A DNA stretch of 64,000 nucleotides from Echinometra lucunter (GCA_029962745.1 CM057157.1:32531828-32595827); one strand, 5' to 3'; shown: positions 1-13,560, counted from the stretch's first letter. Made by a program: numbers and translations. The notes: a model not told the origin generated them from the letters alone.

Positions 1-174
1 GTTCAAAACTTATTCACATACTAGTAGAAATAATCAAGCAGGCTAAAAGTGATAAGAACACAAGTTCATTCCACGCATAACATGAAATTCAAAGGTAAAA
101 AACCAGCAGTGTGTACACATCATCTCTATGATCTCCAGGATTCTACGTTCCTTAAAATATAGCAACCAAAAATA

Positions 175-330
175 AGAGATGCCAATAGAACTTTTCCTTA
201 AAATACCAAAACTATTTAAAAGAAATATTAATGACATAAAAAGAATAAAGCTTGTTGGTGATAATAGTCAAGACTGACTGATCGCCATTCAACATGCATT
301 CAACACGAATCAACAACAACAACAACAACG
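175..330 (+). repeat. 3' end of a 5'-truncated LINE (I/Nimb-like tail)
   Basis: This stretch is nearly identical to 32374-32515. Both run from a GAGATGCCAATAGAAC block, through a short AT-rich coding-like tail, to a stem-loop (TGGTGAT pairing with ATCGCCA, with AGTC/GACT inside) and then a CAA-repeat tail. The same layout recurs at 46313-46375. I read it as the 3' terminus of a non-LTR retrotransposon that ends in a hairpin plus a simple repeat. Bases 1-174 may be an older part of the same copy, but no intact frame is visible. Confidence 0.55.
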
Positions 331-361
331 TAAGCTTGTGTGAGAACCACTGAATCATATA

Positions 362-1143
362 GACCAATTTCACAACGCAAGAGGGCAGCAGACTGTTCGA
401 CACAGTTCGACATACTGCGGTGGGCGCTCCAACTTTTATAGTACACAAGTCAATAGCGCGTTATGTACATTCGTTCGATTTTTTTTGTCTATTTTGACCA
501 GTATATGCAGATTTATTTTAACATTTGCAATGAGAAATTATCAGGGAAGTTCAGGTCGCAGCTGTGCGGTGCTCAAATGCCACAAGAATTAGAGAAAGTT
601 TAAAAATTGGAAGCTAACTGAGTGCGAAATTCTCTCACTTTTGACTCACGAAGCCTGTTTGTGTGAGAAGCCGTACTCCCTACACAGGTTTCCGTAAGCA
701 ATGTGAAGGAATTCGTCGCCAGTGGGTAAAAATATCAACAGAAAGGACTTTGAAGTCAAGAAACATTATCGTTATGTACTTTGGCGTAAAATTTAATGAG
801 TGAAAACATGACTTTGTAAACAGGGTAAGATTTAGGGCTCCTGTTTACTACGGCTTCTATGCTGCAATCGAACTTTTACTGACAAAACTAAGTTGAAAAA
901 CCATCGAAAGTACAAAAATACATCATACCTTCATAGATATGACCATTGTCTTACCTCATCTACCCATGTATCCATGCTTTATTTTATTGATCTAGAATAA
1001 AGTAAATGGAACAATATCGGGGCTTATCTCATATCTTACATTCATTTTGTACACAGAACCAATCGCGGTCAGCGCGCTTGCCCACCGCAGCAATGGCGTC
1101 GCCGATAGAGGGCCAAATACATAAACCGGAGGTGAAATTCGTC
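362..1143. mobile_element. Non-autonomous DNA transposon, copy 1 (uninterrupted)
   Basis: The element starts GACCAATTTCAC and ends GTGAAATTCGTC, an inverted repeat with one mismatch, and is flanked on both sides by TATA. A second copy occupies 21593-25979 and is split by a LINE. Alignment of the two copies is collinear and very similar throughout. It has no convincing transposase ORF, so it is probably mobilised in trans. The superfamily is unresolved: the TATA duplication suggests a 4-bp target site. Confidence 0.8.
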
Positions 1144-1147
1144 TATA

Positions 1148-2435
1148 CAGTGCTTGTGGATGGCGAAAAAATTGCGTACCTGGTACGTGCGCATAAATAT
1201 TAGCTAGCTAGCTCGATATGTGGCCGGTCCGGTCGATCGATCAGTCATGCGCCGTACCGTGTAGTAGAACTAGAAGGGACCGGGAGTACTACGTTAGAAG
1301 TGTTTGCGTTAGAGTGCCATGACTTTTTTCCCCTGGCCTGTTTTGTACGTAATTTACGTGACTTGAAGTGACTTGAAGCCAAGTCACAAGTCATTTTTTT
1401 CCCGCAAGTCAAGTCAAGTCAAAATAGTGACTCGAGTCGCGAATCGAGTCCAAGTCGCCTAAACATTTTTTATCCGCCCTTACGAACCTAAACTCATTAA
1501 TGTTTAGTGATAACAGGAGCTTCGTCCATATACCTGCCACTGTACCAAGTATGAAATGATGTGATAAAAGCAAGAGTAAAACCAACAGACTTGACGCATT
1601 GACAAGACTTCAATATTCTATATGTACACATTTTTAAGATCATTGAATTCACGATGTCATGGCATTTTTCTTTCTGATTACCATGGGTTTCCCCGCCCAA
1701 TTTTGCAACTTTGTCAGTCTAATTCATATTAAGAGCATTCAGTTTAAGTTTTGGGTATGACGGTATGATCGTCATGACGGTAGTTCAAATTCATGATTTG
1801 TGCTTTCAAAATTATCCTAGAAGCACCCAAATTCATATTTTCTTATCCAAATTTAAAATCTACGCACGTAATTCATAAAATCCCGTCGTTCAATTTTACA
1901 TTGCAGGTCACGTTTTCGTGCATTCGAATTCATTTTATAGCTTTCGGATGATTGTACATTCAATTTAACAACAGAGCAGTGGATGTTCTTGATAATAGTG
2001 TATTTGAAGATGCCACCGTTTGGTGACTAACATGACTGAAGGCCTGAAGGCCTGATCATTTTTTTTTCTTGCGTAAATATTCAGAAAAAAAAAAACATGA
2101 AGCAGAATTTATGCAGGTCGAGATGAAGGCCTTATTTCATTTATAAGGAAATGAAATAATTACTTGATATTCACATAATGAGACCTATACTAAATTGTAG
2201 AAATCCTTTCAGAAGAAAATTGAAAATTCTGATAGCGCTATTTTCATGCAGGAGATGTATTGCTGGGATGTAATGGTTTTCTAAGTACAATTTTTTAAAA
2301 ATACCCCAAAGTTACATGATGAAACGCATACGTGACAAAAAAAAATACTGGTTGTCTTATGTTGTGGCCTTCACTCCTTCCTCGATGAGATTGTCACGTT
2401 AATTTCCCCAAGTCAAGCAAGCAGACGCGGTTCTA
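1148..2435. other. No gene recognised
   Basis: No credible exon or conserved protein is visible on either strand. Around 1350-1460 there is a block of ACTTGA/AAGTCA words (short inverted and direct repeats of CAAGTCA type). The rest is AT-rich unique-looking sequence. Confidence 0.5.
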
Positions 2436-2500
2436 TGGGGAAGGGGGGGGGGGCTTTGGGGGCTGAAGCCCCCCCCCCCCCAAAAAAAAAAAAAAAAAAA
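2436..2500. repeat. Poly-G / poly-C / poly-A tract
   Basis: A G run is followed by GGGCTGAAGCCCC, a C run and a long A run, so the G and C runs can fold on each other. It resembles the low-complexity core of several non-autonomous elements elsewhere in the window. Confidence 0.7.
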
Positions 2501-2619
2501 TCGCTCAAGCCCTCCTAAAATGTTTTACGACATGAGTGCAAAATTTAATATCATACAGATTTTTACCGCATATCAAAAAAGTGAGGAAAAAATAAAGGAT
2601 AACGAGGAAAAGAAGATAA

Positions 2620-3570
2620 AGGAAAAACCTAGGAGAGCTCGCTCGCTTCGCTCGCTTGCACTATAATGATCTTAACCAATACAGGTCAGATGAATTTTCA
2701 GGAGACCAAGGCCTGTGACCATTAACCTATTCGTAATATCGTCTGTGAGAACGGAAGATGCCAATAAATTACGTTACTAAATCACGAGAAAGGAGTAGTA
2801 TAACCATGATAACCCGTCCCAGTATTTAAAAAAAAAAAACATTTTTGCTCGCTCATAAATTCTAGAAACGAAACAAGATGTTTTCGATCAGCAATCACTC
2901 TTATTCCAGCAACAGTATATGCCTGGATATCATAACATTTTTTGCAGCGACGTGTCTGACTATCCTCGAAATAATTCTACAGCGAGAGTACATGATAAGA
3001 TCAGTACGTGAATTTTGCATATATTTTTTCTTCGCTCGCTACGCCTGCTCATATAAAGAACTATTTGGGAAATTGGGCATGCAAGGAAGAGGTGACCAAA
3101 TATGGGCATATAATGTATTTTGATGTCGAAATGCTACTTTATCATTGTGTTTTTTGTTGCTTGCTTCGCTCTCTCATAATATTTAGAAACGTTTCTAAGT
3201 ATGCTTTTGGACGGGAAACAATAAATTCACTGGACCAGTGAGGTTTATCATAATTTTGTTAGTGAAGTGACCAAAATAATATACTAGTTATAGGCCTAGA
3301 GTGTATTTTGATAACAATCTAAGACGTTTTTACAGCAAGATGTGGTTATTTTTGGCTAGCTCGCTTCCCTCATTCGCAAAATAAACAAACAGTAGGTATG
3401 GGGGACGGCAGGTTCGCAAGAGGGTGGAATGTGAGCAAGAAATTTCGGGAAATTTCGCTAGAAAAATCTAGCGAGATGGCCAAATAAACCATTCAAATAT
3501 GTCAATCTAGGGTGTATTTTGATGACACTTACAGCAAGAAGTGGTTGTTTTTGGCTCGCTCGCAAATTAA
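2620..3570. repeat. Degenerate repeat block with GCTCGCTTCGCTCGC motifs
   Basis: Six degenerate modules spaced roughly 150-200 bp apart contain a T-rich stretch followed by a GGCTCGCTCGC-like word (near 2637, 2845, 3030, 3160, 3355 and 3555). They are accompanied by recurring phrases such as GTGTATTTTGATGACA and ACAGCAAGA(A/T)GTGGTT. This looks like an old tandemly amplified non-autonomous repeat. No coding function is visible. Confidence 0.5.
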
Positions 3571-3699
3571 AAAAAAGTAGATGTGTGTTTTCGAAAGTGC
3601 CTATCGTATGTGTGTGCGTATGTGTGTCTGTGCGGGTGCATAAGATTGCTTCTGCGTTCTTGAGTGTAAGAATACTCATGAACAAAATGCATATTCCCT

Positions 3700-4870
3700 T
3701 TTTTTTATTTGGCGGGGGGGGGGGGCGAGTGGGGCATCCATTTATCCCGTTTTATGCATCCCACCATAATATTCTAGCAGACAGAAAAGGGGAATTCTTT
3801 CCCTCATATATATTTAGGGGATCGTTAGACACCCCCCCCCCCCCCCCTCCCCCATCAGGTGATAGCCAACCGCCTGTTTCCTTTCCTACTTTTTTTTTTT
3901 TTACTTACATTAACAACACACAAAAAACGGCTGGTACATCAGACTACTCAACACAACCTTTCGAGACAAGCCCCCACCCCCCGGTTTCCACGAATGGGTG
4001 CGTTAATTTCACTCCCAACACGCAAACCACCCTTTCGAGAAACAGGGGGGGGGGGCTTCTCTCGAAAGGGTGCGGCCATCCCCGTTCCCTCCCCGCTCCC
4101 ATCCGCTCCGCGCACGCACCCTTTCGACATCTGTGGGCTTTCCATTCTCCTCGCATATGGAGCGCTGCGCAGCATCATGCACAGTTTCTTACTATACTAT
4201 ACATGCATGAAGCAGCTGGAGGAGGAGGGTGTGAAACATGTAAAAATGAATGGTCGATAGAATTTCATAATCTTACTATTTGTGATAACCTCCAAAAATT
4301 TCTTGGTAAGCAAAAAACAAACACAAAACAAAACAGAGGAATGCTGATTTTGGGGGTTCCATTTCCTCCCTCCAAAATAACTGACAGCTGTAGAATTAAA
4401 ATCTCTCTTTTTGTCCATCTTTATATCATTCCCTTTTCTTCTTCTCTCTCTTTATATCATTCTCTTTTCTTCTTCTCTCTGTCACTTCCTCTTTCTCTGT
4501 CTCTTGCTACTCCCCCTTCTATCATTCATTCATTTTTTTTTTCTAATTGGAATCTCACTCTTTCCATTGTAGCCCAATGACTCTCTCTCTCTCTCTTTCT
4601 CTCTTTCTCTCTCAACCCCTTATTCCATTCTTCTCTTTCTTTCTTTCTCCCTCGACCCCCTATTCCATTCTTAATTCTCTCTCTTTCTCTCCCACTCCCG
4701 ATCTTTCTCAAACTCGCTCAATCTCTTCCTAAGTCTCTCACCTCCTCAGTATCAATAACCCTCTTCCTCTTTTTCTCTTTTACTCCTCTCCTCTTATCTC
4801 TCTATTTGTATCTGTCTGTTATAATATATATCTCTCTTCCATTCACCACACCCCCTCCTTATCTATTAAA
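3700..4870. repeat. Low-complexity region (poly-C, poly-G, CT-rich)
   Basis: The region holds G and C runs at 3713-3725 and 3832-3850, a palindromic CTTTCGAGA/TCTCGAAAG block near 4030-4075, and a long CT-rich stretch at 4430-4860. Open frames here exist only because simple sequence lacks stop codons. Confidence 0.7.
4245..4405 (+). repeat. Dispersed repeat, copy A
   Basis: It shares a collinear segment with 5281-5465, including TTGTGATAACCTCCAAAAA, an ACAAAACAAAAC-rich stretch, GAGGAATGCT and CCATTTCCTCCCTCCAAAAT. It is non-coding and of unknown family. Confidence 0.65.
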
Positions 4871-5280
4871 AAATTACTTAAAGCATGAGCCTAAAAGGGT
4901 GATGAAAGCAATATTCTACTGAACATGAACGCAAAAATGAATTGGCCAATTTTGAGTTTAGAGAACATGTGAACATAAAATATTGATAGTGTGATTCTGC
5001 GTGAATTCGTTCAGTGAGAAGTTTTCCTCCATTTAAATGGTAGATTAACTGTTGTGTCACTACCAAAATAAGAAATATATCGAGAGCAGAAATACATGTA
5101 GGTGGCATATGAAAAGAAAATTCATGGATGAACTTTTAAACAATACATAACTGTAAACTCTATTAATCACATGAGAATTTAAATTATGATGGTGCGATTT
5201 TGTATATGGAACCTGTGATCACAAAAGTGAAATAACCACTTTCCTGATTTGTGTGAACGCTTCAACCAACTGGCCCAAAA

Positions 5281-5465
5281 AGGATAGATCGATAGAATCT
5301 CATAAGATTGCTATTTGTGATAACCTCCAAAAAATTCTTGACAAGCGAAAACAAAACACAAAACAAAACAAACAAAATAAAACAGAGGAATGCTTATTTG
5401 GGGGATTCCATTTCCTCCCTCCAAAATATTGTCTGACAGCTATAGAAAAAAGACTGAATTAAAAA
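5281..5465 (+). repeat. Dispersed repeat, copy B
   Basis: Direct-orientation partner of 4245-4405 about 1 kb upstream, with a longer ACAAAACAAAACAAA microsatellite in the middle. The pair could be two independent insertions or a local duplication. Confidence 0.65.
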
Positions 5466-5708
5466 CTTTATCACTTCAACGGGAGGGGGCTCAATTTAAA
5501 AAGGTGGTAAAATGTATATTTTCCACCGAAAACGGAAGGGGCACGGACCGGAAATGCCCCCCCCCCCCCAATTCCACCATTAAACTTAACTATAATTCTT
5601 TTAACTATAAAAAAATATAATACTAAAAAGAACTTAACGTAAAATCAGGAACACATGACAACAATGTTTCATGAGTTGCCCGAGTATTTTACCGTTCATA
5701 GACCTAAC

Positions 5709-5721
5709 AATAATAATAATG

Positions 5722-5782
<61 letters not shown>

Positions 5783-5801
5783 TAATAATGATAATAATAA
5801 A
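5709..5801. repeat. (AAT)n microsatellite
   Basis: An almost pure AATAAT array with a few GATAAT variants. It creates a poly-asparagine open frame (5655-5870) that I do not regard as a gene. Confidence 0.95.
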
Positions 5802-5879
5802 ATAACAGCAACGCTATTTCAGGAAAAATTGTATAAGTATGGAAAGGTCATTAGAAAAAAGAACCATTAATTCAAATTA

Positions 5880-8190
5880 TTCACCTTTAATTAAAACTTG
5901 TCAATAATATATCACAAATATCACAAAAATTTTATGTATTTCTTTACCCCATCCGGTGGATTTTCCAAGGGCCCGCTATTATTCAATAAAACAGCCTCCC
6001 CATTCCCCTTAAAATTCTGGTATTATTATGTTCAGTTTTATTCCTGTAAATTTTGATTTGTTAATGTTTTATTTGTGGACCCCTTGGAAATCAACTTCTG
6101 TTGAAAGGGCTATTCACCCCATTCGAGGAAATAAATTTTTGAAAAATTAAAAAGAGGGAAGAGGCACATTCATCCATCTTCTGTGTATTCAGCCTATCAT
6201 AAGCCTAAGTTGTTCCAAAATTTTGTGCTGCCCCTCAATTACGTGGGACCTAAACAGGCTAGCTGTACCCGGCGCATACAGCTAGTTCAATTTGAATGCT
6301 CCTATGAGAATGTGAATATTAGGAATGAGGTAGCGACAAGGTGGAGACGAAGTTTAATAGTCATTGCTAAAAAATGCATGCGCATTCAATGAATTAGAAT
6401 GCGAAATCGGTTGTCACATTAGTTAATTTAAATGAAAAAAGCAAACCGAATTTGAATGACGATATTTCAATGCATGAGTGTATTTGGCCAAAATGAATGC
6501 TTCTAGTATGAAATTGATTGACAAAACAATGACAGTGGCCTGGAATATCATACTATATCTACATAATTTTATTGATTGTATACTGTCTTGCTTTTCCCAT
6601 TATTGCATTTTTTTCAGTTCGGAAATTAAAGGGGGGAATGATATTTTTCCCCCTCCAATTTGTCTTTTTTTTTGGGGGGGGGTGGGAACTGCCCCTGCAC
6701 CCTTCCCCTCCCCCCCCCCCCCCCCCCCCCCCTGATTGACAAGTCTTTTCCTGACCAACCGTCAAATGCTCAAATACGGGTTGGGAAAAAAAATTACCCA
6801 ACTCTGGGGTACTCCTTGACCAACCATCAATTGCCCAACTATACCATCATTCTGAGAGTGTACACTCGTTCAATCCAAAAGACATTTGAGTTGGCTTAGT
6901 TGAAAAACTGCAATCTGCAAAGTAAATGTGCAAGTTTCATGACTGCTACTAAAATTTGAACATTTTTTTTTTATTTGAGGGAAGAGACTTGATATTTTAG
7001 CAATGATTTTGTAACCTCGTTGTTTCGTTTGGCAGGTGGAAGAAAGACATGACAAACACAGGATGAAAATTACACGTTTGCATTGCGGATTGCATTTATT
7101 CGGTTGTGTCAACTAACTTGTCTGTGAGAGCGCATGCATGATTGGTTTGTTTGATTGATTGATTAATTGACCTATGGAGTGATTGATTGATTGACTGACT
7201 GATTGCTTAACATTGCTTGATCTGCATGACTGCGTGCTTATATTCTTTTTCGGATATCTAAAAGATGAGTGAAAGCTTTAACTGTAAAAACTTACCTAAA
7301 GTCAATCAATCAAGTATTCAAATTCTCACTCAAACATATCGCATGTTAATGAGATATCATATGTCAGGCATACACGAAACAAGAATTAATATAAATTGTT
7401 GCAAAGCCATCAGAATATGAACATTTCTAAATTTAAGCCTCCAGAGTTTACACTACTCTCAGCTTCGCCGCTACCGACCCAAATCAATTCTTGTCTCAGA
7501 AGGAAATAAAGGTGACTTTCAAATAGAGGATATTATAGGTCTACTGATCTTGAGCATAAATTTTGTTGCTGCCATGGGTGTCAATTTGTGTTCGCGGTCG
7601 GGGGATGACTGATGCCGAATATCTTCGACCGCGGAGCAAAGCGACCGATCAGGATAGGGTGTGTGTAGGTTCAAACGTGAAGGATAGACTTAATATGCAG
7701 GGGGGGGGGGGTAGGACTTGTTTTTGCTGCCCATATATCTGTATCATTAGTCTACTCTAACGTTCCTCCAATTAACCGCACAAAAAAGGTTGTTTTCAAA
7801 CAATATCGCTGCGCAGAGGTACATCCTCATTACTTGAATGAGAAGTGTAGGGAACTTGAACCTTTACTTAGAGTATAAACCATTCCTCTTTTTTATTATT
7901 ATTTGCGAGCGAGACGAAAATTCCACTTTCTAGCTATAAAAGAAATGTTATTTTCCTCAAAGTACACTCAAGCAAATAAAAAGTTTGACTAATTCAGCAC
8001 CTCGCTGGCCTAATTGCTACTTTCCTAAACCAACCTATTTCAAGTATTACAAGCGAGGGAGGCGGGATAGGGGAAAACACACTATTTTAGTGATGAAGTG
8101 TTGTTTTGTTATAAAAATCCATATAGGTCTATACTTCACTGTGTAGCTTTTGTGTATTGTTCACGTCAACGAATCTGAATGCTTGTATCC
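5880..8190. other. No gene recognised
   Basis: The stretch has no convincing exon. It contains a C run at about 6709-6732 next to a T/G run, a GATT-rich tract at about 7139-7210 and a G run near 7700. Both strands are broken by frequent stops outside the low-complexity parts. Confidence 0.5.
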
Positions 8191-8199
8191 AAGTGAAGC

Positions 8200-11100
8200 A
8201 CAGTGCAGCCTTTTCATCTGGGACTATTCATCACTCTGTGCTGCTATGCCAGTGCTATTGATTTCATGGAATGTAGTGGACAGCTCACTGTCCATTCACT
8301 GGTATGTGATCACTTCACCAGAAAACTTTTCCTCAAAAGAAGGATTCCCTATAGCATTAACAGCAATGCTTCTTTCCAGTTAGAACTCCTCCATGCTGGT
8401 GATGTCCACCCCAATCCCAAGCCCAGACAAACAACATGATGACACCCTATCTCCTGCAAGACGTCTTGTTGATCATCCTGCTGCTGTCGTAAAGTACACT
8501 CCAGCTGAACTTCGTAAGTGGAAAGATTTCACTGCACCTCTCCCACTTCATGTTTATGAAACTGTTCGATCACATGGAATACAACAGACAGGCGAAAGAA
8601 AACCAGGCGGGGTACTCGAGGTGGAAGGAGAAAGAACAGTCTTTCACATGTAAGTCAGGCATCCATTAAGACTTCATCACAACCAGAATGTCTACAACTT
8701 TGTTCTATCAATGTATGCTCGGTTCGCAATAAAACACATGTGATTCATGGTTTCGTCTATGAAAGTAATGTTGACTTAGTTGCACTGACAGAAACTTGGT
8801 TAACTGATACCGACTCTGCAGTCCAGCAAGAATTTGTTCCTCCTGGGTATCGTTTTCTTCATCAACCTAGGACTGGTCGCCGTGGTGATGGAACTGGTCT
8901 TATTTTTAAGGAATCCATCGATGCTCGTCAGATCGCCGCTGGTCAAAAGGAATCATTTGAGTTTGCTGAATATCATATTGTATGTAAATCGTTCCATCTT
9001 CGATTGATCAATCTGTATAGACCACCATATTCAGAATCTCATCCTGTGGCTGTTTCATTATTTCTCTCTTAATTTAATGATTACATTTCATGATCACCTT
9101 TTGTGCAATGTTCCATTATTGATTACTTGTGATTTTAATATCAAAGTTGATGAAAGCTCTTCAGAATCAAGATCATTTAAAGACCTTCTTGATTCACTGT
9201 GTTGTACGCAGTTTGTTAATTTTGCTACTCATTCAAATAGTCACACCCTTGACCTACTAATCTTTCGTGAGTCTAATGATGTAATTTTTGGCCAACCATG
9301 GCCATGCGAATATCTTATATCAGATCACACTCCTGTGCCATCTCAATACGTGTCAACCAGTATTGACAGATAAAATCTTGTCTTATCGCAAATACCCCCG
9401 TATTAGCACTCAGATGTTTAGTAGAGATCTTGCTGAAAGTATACTTTGCCAAAATGTACCATGTGATATCTCCGAACTGGCTTTCCTGTATGATATTACA
9501 CTCAGAAATATCTTAGATAAACATGCTCCTATGGTTTCAAAACCATGTGGCATGGTACACGGACGAGGTTCGAGCAGCAAAAAGGCAAGGAAGAAAAGCA
9601 GAGAAACAATGGCTGAGAACAAGATCTGACCATGATCTGGATAATTACAAGAAAGCTCGCAATACAGCTTTGCATGTTTTGAATGTGGCTCACAGAAATT
9701 ATCATAAAGATTTAGTCACACGTAACAAAGATGACTTGGAAGGCTTGTTCAATGTCTCTGCTTAATGTGTCAACAACCATGTGACACTGGTATAAATATA
9801 GGAAGAAGATATTTGTGAACGACTTGGGAAAATTCTTTTATGACAAAGTTTTAGACATTTACAGTGATATTCAAATCAGTATAGATTTGATGGATGGAAT
9901 TGATGATGATTCATAAAGTCTGTATCTAGTACCTGATGGTATTAAGTTAGACTTTTGTCTGAACACGATGTGAGAAAACTTGTCATGAATCTCAGCAAGA
10001 AGTCCTGCTCTGCTGATCCATTTCCAACAAAGATTCTCCTGCAACATATTGATGTAATACTACCTGTGCTCACATCTATCATCAATGCTTCCTTGTCTAC
10101 GGGCCATTTCCCTAAAGAATGGAAAGTCGCCCTTGTTTCACCATTGTTGAAAAGGCCAGGTCTTGATGATGAATTTAGAAATCTCAGACCTGTGAGTAAT
10201 TTACAATACTTTTCAAAATTGGTAGAAGGTGAGTCATTCAACAAATTCTCCAGTTTCTTAATATCAATTCACTCCTTCCATCCAATCAGTCTGCGTATAG
10301 ACAATTTCATAGTACAGAAACGGCACTTCTCAGGATCAAGAGTGATATTCTGATGGCAATGGACAAACAGAAAATCACCTTACTATTACTACTTGACTTG
10401 AGTAGTGCATTTGAACACTCAAGATTACTTGAAATATTGCAGGTATGATTTGGTATAGATGATACTGCTCTCTGCTGGATCAAATCCTACTTGTCGGATA
10501 GACATAAAAAAATTACAGTCGATGGTATTGTTTCTGAATCTTTCCCAGTGCCTTTCAGTGTGCCCCAGGGCTCTCGACTCGGCCCGCTGTTATTTACATT
10601 GTACACAAGTAGTTTAATCAGGAGCACTCAGGACAATTTTCCCGAAGTCGCCTGTCACTGCTATACAGACGACACACAAGTATATTTATCCTTTAGACCA
10701 GCCTAGCTCTAGTACTCAAAATGCAAGTGTTTCGTTACTGGAAAAATGCATTAATTTTCATTCGTAGCTGGATGCTTAGAAATTAAATTGAATGATAGTA
10801 AGAGTGATTTTTTTATTCTTGGTACTTCACAACAGATTTCAAAAATTACCATTGATGGTGTACGGGTAGGATTATCCTATGTTAAACCCTCGGATTTTGC
10901 GAGAAATTTCGGAGTATACTTTGACACAAACTTGAACATGGAAATACAAGTAACAAATGTATGCAAATCAACATATTATCTTCTATAAAATCTCAGACGT
11001 ATCCGCAATTATTTTGATCAGGAAAGCATGAAAGTGGGGCTCATGCCCTTATTACAAGTAAGCTCGATTATTGTAAAGGATTGTTGTTCGGAATGCCCGA

Positions 11101-12115
11101 TTCTCTGATATCTAGATTACAAAGAGTCCAGAATGTATGTGCAAATACTTGTCTTCTGTCAATCAAAATCCACTTCAAGTGCACCTCTCCTGAGAGAGCT
11201 CCACTGGTTGCCAGTTCGTCAAAGAATTTCATTTAAAATTTTGTTAATTGTGTATAAATCCTTGAGTGGACAAGCTCCTAGTTACATAATAGAATTACAT
11301 ATACCGCTTTCACACCAAGGTACGGTCGCAGAGACCGTACCCAGCGAAACCATGGTGTGAAAGCATTTCATCGTACTCGGCACCGATCGTTTCCGGCCAA
11401 AACGATCGGTCGCTGAGTCCGACCAAAGAGGTACTTCAGCGACCGATCGCGACCGATGCAAACTTGATGTGAAAGCACATCGTGCTCTGCGACTGATCGA
11501 AATGCAATGACCCCCATACATGCCCACCACAGAAACAGAAGACGTCTTCTATTTCTGTGATGCCCACGCGCTATCTCTACTTCCGCTTCCGGCTAGGTCA
11601 GCTATACTGCGACCGATCGCTCAGGGCCTGACCAAATTTTGACGGCGGTGTGAAAGCACGTCCGATCGGTCGCTGGGTACGGTCTCTGCGACCGTTCCCA
11701 GCGACCGTAACTTTGCGTGAAAGCGGTATCAAACTCAAAGTCCAGTCACACAGTCATAGCTTGCGCAGTTCCAGAGATACATTGTTGCTTCAAATTCCCC
11801 ATAGTAAAACTAAAATCAAATCACTCTCGGTGACCGTGCATTTGCCATTGCTGCTCCAAAACTATGGAATAGCTTGCCAATTGCAGTACGAAGCTCTCCA
11901 TCCCTACATGTCTTCAAATCTAAGTTGAAATTATATGTTTTCAGTTAACTTATTACATTTTGCAAAATCAAGTAAAAAGGAGCTCTGAATCAGTGCAGCT
12001 GAATATGTAAATTATATATGAATTTATGCTTATTATTTATGCTTATTATTATTGTTATTATTATTATTATTAATATTATAATTATTATTATTATTATCAT
12101 CATCATTATTATAAA
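8200..12115 (+). pseudogene. Decayed L2/CR1-type LINE
   Basis: Fragments of one non-LTR polyprotein follow each other in order but in different frames. A 5' segment contains the 2A-like word GDVHPNPKP (about 8395-8430). Apurinic endonuclease pieces at 8700-9370 include TETWLTD and SDHTPVP. Reverse transcriptase pieces at 9955-10990 include VPQGSRLGPLLF and the active-site region YTDDTQVYLSF. A C-terminal block has LHWLPVRQRISFKIL (about 11200-11250) and, beyond a MITE, an APKLWNSLP-type motif (about 11850). The family's usual layout is endonuclease then RT with no RNase H, as here. Numerous stops and frameshifts make it a fossil. The 3' end runs into an ATT-rich tail (12045-12110). The exact 5' boundary is unclear. 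Confidence 0.85.
11301..11729. mobile_element. MITE inside the L2-like LINE
   Basis: The ends are ATACCGCTTTCAC and GTGAAAGCGGTAT, and the inverted repeat continues imperfectly for about 50 bp (TACGGTCGC, CAGAGACCGTACCCAGCGA). The interior is full of GACCGATCG words. The LINE reading resumes right after it, which supports an insertion of about 429 bp. The target duplication is not clear. Confidence 0.8.
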
Positions 12116-13560
12116 ATATCTACATTACATATTCGAATGAGCGCATTCTTTGATAGTCTCAAAGCTGTCTAAATAGTTTTGATCACCTAATTGCTAAATA
12201 TGATGCTTTTTCTTTTGTGCCTCGCTTGCCATCTAAAACCAATTTGTTTCTATGAGTGAGCGAAGGGAGCTACCGACAAAAGCTCTGTTTCTTTCAAGTA
12301 AAACGTAAAATTTCCACCAAAATTAATGAGATGAATTTTATGATGCACCATTTATCTGTATTCGAGAAAAGCTTTACATCTCGCTTTTAAAATATTGCAA
12401 TATTCGGACATGTTGCTGAGGGAATAAGAGCGCTTGCCTCCTGATCTTGTTTCTATGAGCGAGCACAGCGAGAGAGCGAGAAAGGGCCATTTTTTGATAC
12501 TGGAAACAGCTAGGTTCTAGTGTACTGTTACTCCAGTTCTTTGACTTTAATAATGTACATTTTATTAGCATCCGATCATTTCCCATATTTGGTAAGATAG
12601 GCTACCGGTCACAGGCCATTATTCCATGAAAATTATTCTGTTATGGATCTTCTTCCCGTTCGACTCCTTGCACTTATATTATAACAAATAACATTGGACA
12701 GAACGACAATATGCAAATCAGTTTCATTCAATGATAAACCGTGATAAAAATATTTATTGGCATTGGTTAAGAAAACAAAAGATATTAAATGCGAGTAGAA
12801 CAATAATAGCATACTATTGATAGAAAGACAATATGCAAACCGATTTGCTTTCATAAAGATAGTATTACAACCTCATTGGCTGAAAAACTGAAAATGCGAG
12901 CGAGCGAAGCGAGCGAGCGCTGAAAGCCTTTTCCTTTCCTTTAAAAAAAAAAATGCTTTTTTGCTCTCTATTCTCTTTGTCTTTGTCTTTACTTTTTTTT
13001 CGAGGATTATAGGAGGCTATGTAATTTTTCATTTTTTCATGGTGAATTATTGGGGGGAGGGGGGTGATTGTACAGGCCATCCCCCTGACCAAAATATTGG
13101 GGGGGGGGGGGGATATATCCCCCCATCCGCCGAGATCGACACCCATGATTACTGCACTAAGCGTATCTCATAGCCCCCCCCCCCCCACAATGTCTATGCT
13201 TCATCAGATTCTCTAAATACAGAAAAAGAAAAAGCAGTGTGCATAACTTAAAGTGTATTAAAAACCGAACATAATGTGAAAATTGTGTACAAAACGTCGA
13301 GTATTTTTTGTTTTAGGAATGGGCTTATTTCTTCTTTTTTTTCTGAAAAGGGCTTTTCTTTATTGTGACTCGATGAATAAATATAATGTAAATCGTACGG
13401 TTTTTATAGTGATTGCATCAACAAGAATTCGATGTTTTCATAATGATTTTGCGTTTAACACAATTTCTGTAAATTATGAATATGTTAGATCACTGTGGGT
13501 CTGCATGTAAAGAATAGTTTGTCCTCACTCGGCTACAAAGGTCGATACCAGGGTGGAAAA
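12116..13560. other. No gene recognised
   Basis: The interval between the L2-like LINE tail and the TRIM-like gene has no convincing exon. It contains GAGCGAGCGAAGCGAGCGAG-type motifs (about 12460 and 12897) and G/C runs at about 13050-13125 and 13170-13188. Promoter elements for the downstream gene are not evident. Confidence 0.5.

Noticed and set aside
1006..1203. Short ORF at the right end of the 782-bp transposon
   Set aside because: It crosses the element boundary and its equivalent in copy 2 is not maintained; no domain.
3519..4580. 353-codon plus-strand frame
   Set aside because: It runs through poly-G, poly-C, CT-rich and repeat sequence, has no domain, and is explained by low complexity.
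5655..5870. Poly-asparagine frame
   Set aside because: It is a translation of the AAT microsatellite.
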